A DNA stretch of 64,000 bases from NCBI GenBank assembly GCA_030374805.1, contig JARGSG010000119.1:117965-181964 (forward strand), read 5' to 3'. This DNA is from Gracilaria gracilis (Eukaryota > Rhodophyta > Florideophyceae > Gracilariales > Gracilariaceae). The notes under the pieces are model-generated. The model did no database searches. It was not told the origin of the DNA and was given only the letters and a program-made list of their open reading frames with translations. The translations under genes were made by a program, and so were the position numbers. Positions 8,580-16,500 of the stretch are shown one piece after another (positions within the stretch are counted from its first letter, which is position 1; each line of letters opens with the position of its first letter).

Positions 8580-9416
8580 TCACGGTTGGACCTCGTCTTC
8601 CCGAAGAGTTTGCGTGTTGCTCGGTAGCACGCGATGGTCGTTGTCCTTGTGCAGGAACCCCTCGGAACGCGTTTCAATGGGTTTAAACTGCATGTCGTCG
8701 TACACGAGCAGTATAAAAGGGAGAACCATGACTTTCGCGCTAGGGAATCCCAGAAATTGGGAGAAACAATCCCAGGCCTTTGTTACCAGCTGCACAGCAG
8801 AACCCGCACGCTGAGCTTGGAGATTCTGCGATATTTGCACATTCCCAAAAGGGGTGGAATTTCCCTTCTCCCCCTTACGCCTGTTATGGCCCCGAAGGTG
8901 CTTTTCCATAGATACTTTTTGAATAAGGGAAAGAAAGAGAACTCTCTGGAAATGTGTAGCGATGCTCGTACCAAAAGGGGGAACTATCCGGCCCACACGC
9001 CTGGGAGCTATACTCATGGACTTGAAGAATTCGGTTAACGTCACATTCTTCGGTATTCCTTTAAAGTCCACTCTGGTATAAGCATTCCAAAAATCCCTCA
9101 CACGCCTGTCTCTGTCTCCGTCCATGATGTCAAGCAACTTCGTCGACAGATACAGCTGACGGTACGAACCCTTCCGGCACACAGCCTTGAGCTCATCGTC
9201 GCTGTATGACGGGTGAATGGGTCCGAGAAGGATAGAGAAGTACTTCTTGGCAACGTCTAGGACAGTGCGATTCTTGATGATATATTGAACGAATTCGCTG
9301 TGTCCCACTTTTCTAGGTTCGTCTTCCTCTCGCATTGTCGACGCATAGTGATCACGGATGGCGAGACACGCGGTGAGAAGCTCATCCCCAGAACCGAACA
9401 TTTTTCCAACCTTCAT
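8580..9416 (-). CDS. N-terminal segment of the methyltransferase-SET frame
   Basis: 278 codons from the first ATG (MKVGKMFGSG) to TGA 8580-8582. The frame is open a little further upstream, but only with non-ATG codons, back to TAA 9501-9503. I recognise no domain. The segment is mixed hydrophobic/charged and probably mostly helical (DELLTACLAIRDHYAS; FVQYIIKNRTVLDVAKKYF), with a basic stretch near residue 170 (HLRGHNRRKGEKG). The reading continues in the same frame past the TGA into AWNLPEDIDVALRTLSKEF, so this is unlikely to be a separate protein. A GTGAGC sequence overlaps the TGA, so a splice donor there is an alternative explanation for this one stop. Confidence 0.5.
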   Translation of the reverse strand: MKVGKMFGSGDELLTACLAIRDHYASTMREEDEPRKVGHSEFVQYIIKNRTVLDVAKKYFSILLGPIHPSYSDDELKAVCRKGSYRQLYLSTKLLDIMDGDRDRRVRDFWNAYTRVDFKGIPKNVTLTEFFKSMSIAPRRVGRIVPPFGTSIATHFQRVLFLSLIQKVSMEKHLRGHNRRKGEKGNSTPFGNVQISQNLQAQRAGSAVQLVTKAWDCFSQFLGFPSAKVMVLPFILLVYDDMQFKPIETRSEGFLHKDNDHRVLPSNTQTLREDEVQP

Positions 9417-9838
9417 GTCGGATGTCGGAGGTGCCGGTGACGGTGACTTAGACCTGGATGTGGTTGCGGCAGCTATTTTAAACAATAAAGGGGGGCTGTA
9501 TTATGAATACGGAAGGAGAACGGGAGTGGTGGTGAGAAAACAAATGATTGACGTCGGCAGCGGACGGCCAGGGCGAACGGACGGAAGCTGACGAGAGACG
9601 GCAGCGAACGAGAGATGAGTGCGGATGGTAGACGGGAGCGGACGGCAGACAGCTGCGGAATTAGCGATGTGAAGGAGAAGTTCAGACGCCAAAACCGTAC
9701 CAGAACTCTAAAGTAGAGGAGTAGAAGGGAATTGGGAGATGTCAGGGGGGCTTACGCGGTGATAAACAGCTATAAGAGAAGGCAGGGATGGGAGGGGGGT
9801 GCGGTAATTCCTAGATATGGAAGTATAGGCGAAGTTGT
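9417..9838. other. 5' flank of the methyltransferase-SET frame
   Basis: No gene recognised. The stretch 9540-9660 is built from short GACGG/CGAACG-like imperfect repeats. On the minus strand an AT-rich TTTAAAATAG lies near 9474-9483, about 60 bp upstream of the ATG at 9416, and could serve as a core promoter element (weak). The same minus-strand frame is open upstream of TAA 9501-9503, but with low-complexity content and no ATG. Confidence 0.3.
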
Positions 9839-9853
9839 AACTTACGGCTCCCC

Positions 9854-9927
9854 GGACAGCGGTCCGTGGTGCAGTGGCGCTCCATCACGGCTCCGATGAA
9901 GTGCCACTCGAATTCGGTCCGCTCTCC
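9854..9927. repeat. terminal hairpin 1 of the foldback element
   Basis: Imperfect hairpin of about 74 bp starting GGACAGCGGTCC and ending GGTCCGCTCTCC, with the GTGGCGCTCCATCA / TGAAGTGCCAC arms facing each other. It is the most diverged of the three related hairpins. Confidence 0.7.
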
Positions 9928-9966
9928 ATGCGCCGTGGGAGAAAAAGTAAAAAAAATTAATTTTTC

Positions 9967-10040
9967 GGACAGCTTTCCGGGGTGGAGTGGGGCTTCATCA
10001 CGGCACTGATGAAGCGCCACTCCACCCCGGACCGCTGTCC
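9967..10040. repeat. terminal hairpin 2 of the foldback element
   Basis: Near-perfect 74-bp hairpin: arms of 34 bp with about three mismatches (the left arm has GGACAGCTTTCC where the right arm pairs as GGACCGCTGTCC) around a six-base loop, CGGCAC. An inverted half copy with a different inner part follows at 10045-10087. Confidence 0.85.
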
Positions 10041-10453
10041 ACGCGCCGTGGCTGATGAAGCTGGACGACACCCCGGACCGCTGTCGACCACGATTTTCAC
10101 TTGTGATTGTTTTATGAATATTTAAAGCCCTGCATCTTCTTATAATGACGGGAGGGCGTAAGGGCGTCAAATCATATGCCTGTCGTTCGGTGAGTTTGTT
10201 GGAAAGCAATAAAAATTGCTCTTCATAAGCACGGAGAACAGTTTAGAATAGAAGTATTCCGCAGCTTTTTGGTCATGTATAAAACAAAACAAATAATACA
10301 TCACATCGATCTTGCAGAACATGCGCTATATCAGAAACTTCACATCCTATCAAATTGAAGAAGGTAGTTCTACCGACTACCTTCTCTAAATTTATATGAT
10401 GTGGATTTTCGTATAGCGCCCAAGGTCGTGACCGATAATGAATATCCCCTTTG

Positions 10454-10482
10454 CGACAACCACGAGCATTATGTGGTTGTCG
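10454..10482. repeat. perfect 10-bp-stem hairpin
   Basis: CGACAACCAC (10454-10463) pairs with GTGGTTGTCG (10473-10482) around a nine-base loop. It lies in the centre of the foldback element. Confidence 0.75.
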
Positions 10483-10579
10483 GAGAAGAAGAATTCATCA
10501 CTGGCCACGACATTCTTCTAGTGACTATATTGGGGACTATTCTTCTTCAGTGATTGAAATATCAGTAATGGCAAAACAC

Positions 10580-10803
10580 GATTATATGAGTTGAACAACT
10601 CATGTAATCGTAGTCCACCATCACCGGTAGCTCAACCACTTCCGATAGTTCGACCTAACGCAGTCTAATGTAGTCGGTCTAATAAATAACCACAGTCCGA
10701 CAGTGATTGAGCTGGCTGTCAGAGCCAAAGCCGATTACATGAGTTGAACAACTCAAATAATCGTACTCGACCATCACGGCCAGCTCAAGCACTTCCGAAC
10801 GTT
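10580..10803. repeat. two related hairpins in a ~70-bp direct repeat
   Basis: GATTATATGAGTTG-AA-CAACTCATGTAATC at 10580-10609 and a sister copy at 10733-10762 each form a 14-bp stem around AA, with one and two mismatches. Each is followed by a similar ~40 bp (CCATCAC.. CAGCTCAA.. CACTTCCGA), so the whole ~70 bp is duplicated at 153-bp spacing. Confidence 0.75.
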
Positions 10804-10986
10804 TTCAGTAAAGCAAGGATGCAGAAGCGGCATACACTGTGTCCGGCGACTCTGGCTTGAATACGCAATATTATGGAAAATAGAAGAGTACAACAATTAG
10901 TACGATTCACAGAAAACGAAAAAGATTGTCGAACGTACCTTGTGTGCCACTACGTCCGCGCAACAGAACAAGGACGGAAAGAGCAC

Positions 10987-11091
10987 CTCCCTTATACAGT
11001 TCCCGGCGATCTTTTTTTCTTCCATCACAACCGAGAGGATCACTTGGTTGTGACAGGAGAAGAAGAGATCCCCGGAAACCGTAACGGGGAG
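10987..11091. repeat. imperfect ~46-bp-arm foldback
   Basis: The sequence from CTCCC at 10987 to the TCACAACC block at about 11024-11031 pairs imperfectly with GGTTGTGA (from 11045) to GGGGAG at 11091, with roughly three quarters of positions matching. As a result, reading frames on the two strands give similar peptides (VPGDLFFFHHN on plus, VSGDLFFSCHN on minus), which is a mark of the palindrome and not of coding. Confidence 0.65.
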
Positions 11092-11363
11092 GTACAGAGC
11101 ATTGTGCTTACCGAGGCAGTTGGCAGGAGAGCGAAGGTGCTTAATTATACGCAGCGTCACATTACAAACAAGCGCCAGTCGCGAGGGGACCGCTGTCCAG
11201 GTGGAAATTAAATTTTTTGTCGCGTGGACAGCGGTCCGAGGTGTCCGAAAAAATTAATTTTTTTTTGCCGTGGACAGCCGTCCGGGGTGTCCTCCAACTT
11301 CTTCCGCCACAGCACGTGGACAGCCGTCCAAGGTTTCGTCCAACTTCATCGACCACTGCGCAT

Positions 11364-11437
11364 GGACAGCGGTCCGGGGTGGTGTGGCGCTTCATCAGTG
11401 CCGTGATGAAGCGCCACTCTACCCCGGACCGCTGTCC
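11364..11437. repeat. terminal hairpin 3 of the foldback element
   Basis: 74-bp hairpin with 34-bp arms (GGACAGCGGTCCGGGGTG outside, GCGCTTCATCA inside) and a six-base loop, GTGCCG. It is preceded by two or three half copies starting at about 11223, 11271 and 11319, spaced 45-49 bp, each beginning GTGGACAGC. Confidence 0.85.
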
Positions 11438-11455
11438 ATGCAGAAAACTTAACGG

Positions 11456-11812
11456 ACGCAATTCATTTTTTTTTTCCTTCAAAACTGGGTGCCTTTATTC
11501 TATAGCTACACGTACGTAGTAGTTATGACCATCATGTAACTTTCTAAATAAAGCGATAGTGAATTCTAAAACGTGAAATGCGGTACCCCTTGAGTTCAAT
11601 CCTATATTGAGCGGGCGCAGTGTTCGGTCAGGAGGTGGGGGCAACGAACGTGATTGCGAAGGGTACGTCCGCTATACGTTCTCGCGAGCATTCTCGACGG
11701 TCTTAATCCGCGTTTCGAATTCTTTGAATTCTTTGTATCCAACATGGCGCATCGGAACCATAAAAGGGGACGGGAGTCAGCGCGATCGAAGAGGAACAGC
11801 GAGGGGTCATAA
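11456..11812. other. 5' flank of the small plus-strand gene
   Basis: No independent gene supported. It contains a direct repeat GAATTCTTT x2 (11717-11734), a TATA-like CATAAAAG at 11759-11766 (47 bp before the ATG at 11813) and an upstream short frame (separate entry). Confidence 0.4.
11744..11812 (+). other. 22-codon upstream frame abutting the start codon
   Basis: ATG at 11744 opens 22 basic codons (MAHRNHKRGRESARSKRNSE...) that end at TAA 11810-11812, directly before the ATG at 11813 and in the same frame. It could be a regulatory uORF, or part of the main protein if the TAA is read through or is a nonsense change. The composition (Arg/Lys/Ser) resembles the protein start that follows. 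Confidence 0.35.
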
Positions 11813-12794
11813 ATGGCGCCGTTTACGAGAGGAATAGGAAAGGCGAAGGTCTCCACGCCTCGTAAGCCGACATCACGTTCCGAGTGGGGAACACCGCGCG
11901 CGATGAAGAAGAAGACGAGTACTCCCGCGCCACATAAGGTAAAAGGTGGCGACTCTGTATCTTTGTTCATCAGCTTTGGAAAGGACAAGAACAGGGTTGA
12001 AGTTGGTACTGCGGAAGTACGTGGCGTGGGGCCTGCTGGTGGTACCGGGAAGGGGCTCTGCCGTTCGCTGCATGGCCATCTTCTAAGTGCCACTGCCTTA
12101 GAGGTTGAGGATTTGGTGGTTATCTGGAAGACGAATATTTCAAGTCATCTAGACGAGAAGTACCCTTACCGTTTCCAAGGTCCGGAGGATCCCCCGAGTA
12201 AGCTCGCCGAATTGTTTTCGGCTGGGTCGTATGCCTGGGATACGTCGATGATGGCCTCAATTGAGATTCCGCAGAGTCCCACTTCGCACCCCACTCCGCA
12301 CCCTGGGGCCGGGAAGTCGTCCACCTCTCAGCCTGAGAGTGAAGATGTTGAGGAGGTCAAAGAATCGGTGAGCATTCCTCTAAAACCGCCAAACTCCAGT
12401 CTCCATCAACGGGAGGAGGAGGACGAGAAGGTTCTAAAGGGATAAAGAACCCGGTGGGAGCAATTGAGAGGGTTAACATCGTGGATGACTCCGATGACGA
12501 TGTTGTGGAGGTTATTGGGACTACTAAGGCTTCCCTGGGTGGACCTGAAGGGATTTGTTCGATGAAGGAGATAGAGTTCCGTCGGATGTCGTGGACACCA
12601 CGCTGCCGCTACCGAAGATATTCCTCGCCGACTATGTTCAGCAGCGGTTGACGAAGGATATCGAGATGATTGAAATCCCGAAGAAGACGGTTCGCACTGT
12701 AAACCTGGCGCAAAAGGAGGCCACGAAGATGAAGTGCCGCAACTTTGCTTGGCTTCCCTCCGCCGGTTCGATTGCCATTACACTTGAGTGTTGA
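11813..12794 (+). CDS. small basic/acidic protein of unknown function, split over three frames
   Basis: Begins MAPFTRGIGKAKVSTPRKPTS with a Lys/Arg/Pro/Ser-rich tail, then a compact stretch (DSVSLFISFGKDKNRVEVGTAEV, then LEVEDLVVIWKTNISSHLDEKYPYRFQG), then a Ser/Pro/His linker. Frame 2 ends at TAA 12443-12445. Coding character passes to frame 1 (VGAIERVNIVDDSDDDVVEVIG, an acidic patch next to VVEVI that resembles a SUMO-interacting motif), then to frame 3 (DLFDEGDRVPSDVVDTTLPLP to SIAITLEC, TGA 12792-12794). The first switch could be a 32-nt GTGAGC...CCAG intron at about 12370-12401, which keeps phase; this is very short, and an indel is as likely. The second switch, near 12550, looks like an indel. 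I do not recognise the family. The first 803-bp repeat unit starts within its last codons. Confidence 0.5.
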
Positions 12795-13589
12795 AACATG
12801 CCACGAAACCCTAACCAAAACACAAACGCTGCCCAAAACCCCAAAGCCGTCTTCAATTCCACAGCATCTCTGTGAGCCCTGCTGCTTGTGCAGCGTGTCA
12901 GAAGTACATCCAATGCGCGCCAAACTTCGGCGCCGACGCTCTTGCACCGCTTCCGATCGCCCCACGGAGATCACCCATCACGATCTTGTACGCCGCTCTT
13001 GTGCACTATCTGCGCCATTGCGCTCCTGCTCCACCCATCAGGCTCCAATTTACTATCTCCACTCCCCACTTTCCCCACCTTACTTCCATACACCTCACCA
13101 CGCCCATAACCTGCTTCTTTTTACACCAAGGTACCTACGAGAATCCGATCCTGTGCCCCAGCTCCAAAAGAATTTATGCACAACGTTCGCACTCAGAGAA
13201 CGCATTCTCTCTATGTCAAGTGTGTTGTACTAACTTCGAGGTGCAGTCATGTCGCGGCCCAGTCGCAATGTCGAAATTGCTAATTTCCAGAAAATACCAG
13301 TTCAAAAATTAAAATTTTGGGAATCTCATGCTACTCTCGTGGATATTGTATTACATTGGTATGCCGTACCCAATGCTTTCACTCTCTCCTCTGGTGCTTT
13401 TATGCTCCATGTTATCATCCAAACATAATGATCAGACGTCGCGTATGTTCCAAGAATAGCATTAATAGACATTGTAATCCACCTTCAACGGTATCTTGCA
13501 CTCGGAATAATATTTTTGCGCACCACCGGCACTCTTCATTTGTACATGAAATCGCCTTAGCAAACTCGTTCCGGAATGTTGGTCGGACT
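12786..13589 (+). repeat. divergent flank copy of the 803-bp satellite unit
   Basis: Aligns over its whole length with the array units (GAGTGTTGAAACATGCC start, TCGGACTGAGTGTTG end) but carries many more substitutions than any internal copy, plus a one-base length difference near 12820-12840. It is either the founder sequence or a decayed edge copy. It keeps a short frame at 13249-13428 that is broken in the array units. Confidence 0.85.
13249..13428 (+). pseudogene. 59-codon frame in the flank repeat copy
   Basis: MSRPSRNVEIANFQKIPVQK, then KFWESHATLVDIVLHWYAV and FMLHVIIQT, ending TAA-TGA. After these two stops the frame is open for 42 codons (IALIDIVIHLQRYLALGIIF) up to TAG. In the array units the same frame has TAG where this copy has CAG and TGA where it has TGG. 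It looks like a gene remnant, but it is short and chance is possible. Confidence 0.35.
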
Positions 13590-16500
13590 GAGTGTTGAAA
13601 CATGCCGCGAAACCATAACCAAAACAAAACCGCAGCCCGAAGCCCAAAGCCGTCTTCAACTCCACAGCATCTCTGTGAGCCCTGCCGCTTGTACAGCCTG
13701 TGAGAAGTACATCCAATGCGCGCCAAACTTCGGCGCCGTCGCTCTTGCACCGCTTGCGATCGCCCCGCGGAGGTCACCCATCACGACCTTGTACGCCGCT
13801 CTTGTGCACTCTCTGCGCCATTGCGCTCCTGCTCCACCCATCAGGCTCCAATTTCCTATCTCCACTCCCCACTCTCCCCACCTTATTTTCATACGCCTCA
13901 CCACGCCCATAACCTGCTTTCTTTTACACCAAGGTACCTACCAAAATCCGATTCTGTGCCCCAGCTCCAAAAGAATTTACACCCAACATTCGCACTCAGA
14001 GAACGCCTTCTCTCTATGTCAAGTGTGTTGTACTAACTTCGAGGTGCAGTCATGTCGAGGCCCAGTCTCAATGTCGACATTGCCAATTTCTAGAAAATAC
14101 CAGTTCAAAAATTACAATTTTGAGAATCTCATGCTACTCTCGTGGATATTGTATTACATTGCTATGCCGTACCCAATGCTTTCACTCTCTCCTCTGGTGC
14201 TTTTATGCTCCATGTTATCATCCAAACATAATGATCAGACGTCGCGTATGTTCCAAGAATAGTATTAATAGACATTGTAATCCACCTTCAACGGTATCTT
14301 GCACTCGGAATAATATTTTTGCGCACCACCGGCACTCTTCATTTGTACATGAAATCGCCTTAGCAAACTCGTTCCGGAATGTTGGTCGGACTGAGTGTTG
14401 AAACATGCCGCGAAACCATAACCAAAACAAAACCGCAGCCCGAAGCCCAAAGCCGTCTTCAATTCCACAGCATCTCTGTGAGCCCTGCCGCTTGTACAGC
14501 CTGTCAGAAGTACATCCAATGCGCGCCAAACTTCGGCGCCGTCGCTCTTGCACCGCTTGCGATCGCCCCGCGGAGGTCACCCATCACGACCTTGTACGCC
14601 GCTCTTGTGCACTCTCTGCGCCATTGCGCTCCTGCTCCACCCATCAGGCTCCAATTTCCTATCTCCACTCCCCACTCTCCCCACCTTATTTTCATACGCC
14701 TCACCACGCCCATAACCTGCTTTCTTTTACACCAAGGTACCTACCAAAACCCGATTCTGTGCCCCAGCTCCAAAAGAATTTACACCCAACATTCGCACTC
14801 AGAGAACGCCTTCTCTCTATGTCAAGTGTGTTGTACTAACTTCGAGGTGCAGTCATGTCGAGGCCCAGTCTCAATGTCGACATTGCCAATTTCTAGAAAA
14901 TACCAGTTCAAAAATTACAATTTTGAGAATCTCATGCTACTCTCGTGGATATTGTATTACATTGCTATGCCGTACCCAATGCTTTCACTCTCTCCTCTGG
15001 TGCTTTTATGCTCCATGTTATCATCCAAACATAATGATCAGACGTCGCGTATGTTCCGAAGAATAGTATTAATAGACATTGTAATCCACCTTCAACGGTA
15101 TCTTGCACTCGGAATAATATTTTTTGCGCACCACCGGCACTCTTCATTTGTACATGAAATTGCCTTAGCAAACTCGTTCCGGAATGTTGGTCGGACTGAG
15201 TGTTGAAACATGCCGCGAAACCATAACCAAAACAAAACCGCAGCCCGAAGCCCAAAGCCGTCTTCAATTCCACAGCATCTCTGTGAGCCCTGCCGCTTGT
15301 ACAGCCTGTCAGAAGTACATCCAATGCGCGCCAAACTTCGGCGCCGTCGCTCTTGCACCGCTTGCGATCGCCCCGCGGAGGTCACCCATCACGACCTTGT
15401 ACGCCGCTCTTGTGCACTCTCTGCGCCATTGCGCTCCTGCTCCACCCATCAGGCTCCAATTTCCTATCTCCACTCCCCACTCTCCCCACCTTATTTTCAT
15501 ACGCCTCACCACGCCCATAACCTGCTTTCTTTTACACCAAAGTACCTACCAAAATCCGATTCTGTGCCCCAGCTCCAAAAGAATTTACACCCAACATTCG
15601 CACTCAGAGAACGCCTTCTCTCTATGTCAAGTGTGTTGTACTAACTTCGAGGTGCAGTCATGTCGAGGCCCAGTCTCAATGTCGACATTGCCAATTTCTA
15701 GAAAATACCAGTTCAAAAATTACAATTTTGAGAATCTCATGCTACTCTCGTGGATATTGTATTACATTGCTATGCCGTACCCAATGCTTTCACTCTCTCC
15801 TCTGGTGCTTTTATGCTCCATGTTATCATCCAAACATAATGATCAGACGTCGCGTATGTTCCAAGAATAGTATTAATAGACAATTGTAATCCACCTTCAA
15901 CGGTATCTTGCACTCGGAATAATATTTTTGCGCACCACCGGCACTCTTCATTTTGTACATGAAATCGCTCTTAGCAAACTCGTTCCGGAATGTTGGTCGG
16001 ACTGAGTGTTGAAACATGCCGCGAAACCATAACCAAAACAAAACCGCAGCCCGAAGCCCAAAGCCGTCTTCAATTCCACAGCATCTCTGTGAGCCCTGCC
16101 GCTTGTACAGCCTGTCAGAAGTACATCCAATGCGCGCCAAACTTCGGCGCCGTCGCTCTTGCACCGCTTGCGATCGCCCCGCGGAGGTCACCCATCACGA
16201 CCTTGTACGCCGCTCTTGTGCACTCTCTGCGCCATTGCGCTCCTGCTCCACCCATCAGGCTCCAATTTCCTATCTCCACTCCCCACTCTCCCCACCTTAT
16301 TTTCATACGCCTCACCACGCCCATAACCTGCTTTCTTTTACACCAAAGTACCTACCAAAATCCGATTCTGTGCCCCAGCTCCAAAAGAATTTACACCCAA
16401 CATTCGCACTCAGAGAACGCCTTCTCTCTATGTCAAGTGTGTTGTACTAACTTCGAGGTGCAGTCATGTCGAGGCCCAGTCTCAATGTCGACATTGCCAA

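Larger units (their letters stand above)
6354..9416 (-). pseudogene. DNA methyltransferase-SET fusion frame with four in-frame stops
   Basis: One minus-strand frame runs from ATG 9416 to TAG 6354 (1,021 codons) without any frameshift. It is cut by four lone stops: TGA at 8580-8582, TAA at 8055-8057, TAA at 7443-7445 and TAA at 7119-7121. In order it holds an unknown N-terminal region, an acidic linker, the DPPY half of a beta-class DNA amino-methyltransferase, its DLFAG half, and a SET domain. The stop at 7443 lies inside the methyltransferase fold, so the ancestral or functional reading must pass through it. All four stops can arise by one C-to-T change (CAA to TAA, CGA to TGA), as expected for methyl-cytosine decay or RIP-like mutation. 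Stop-codon reassignment or read-through would look the same. The segments are listed separately. Confidence 0.6.
9839..11455. mobile_element. foldback (MITE-like) element with hairpin-rich inverted ends
   Basis: Two clusters, at 9854-10087 and 11185-11437, contain many copies of GGACAGCGGTCCGGGGTG in both orientations and an A-rich/T-rich spacer (AATTAATT core), and are inverted relative to each other. Between them lie about 1.1 kb of non-coding DNA with further hairpins. Candidate target duplications AACTTACGG (9839-9847) and AACTTAACGG (11446-11455) flank the clusters but differ by one base. No transposase lies inside, so the element would be non-autonomous. Whether the transposase at 1-3 kb could act on it is unknown; I did not find the motif near that gene. 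Confidence 0.5.

Noticed and set aside
9811..10209. 132-codon minus-strand frame and similar plus/minus frames at 10873-11519
   Set aside because: They read through hairpins and give similar peptides on both strands because the DNA is palindromic.
11602..12093. 163-codon minus-strand frame
   Set aside because: Antisense to the small plus-strand gene, with no ATG-supported or family-like content.
12766..12776. Pol III B-box-like GGTTCGATTGC
   Set aside because: One mismatch to the consensus, no A box at the right distance and no tRNA-like fold.
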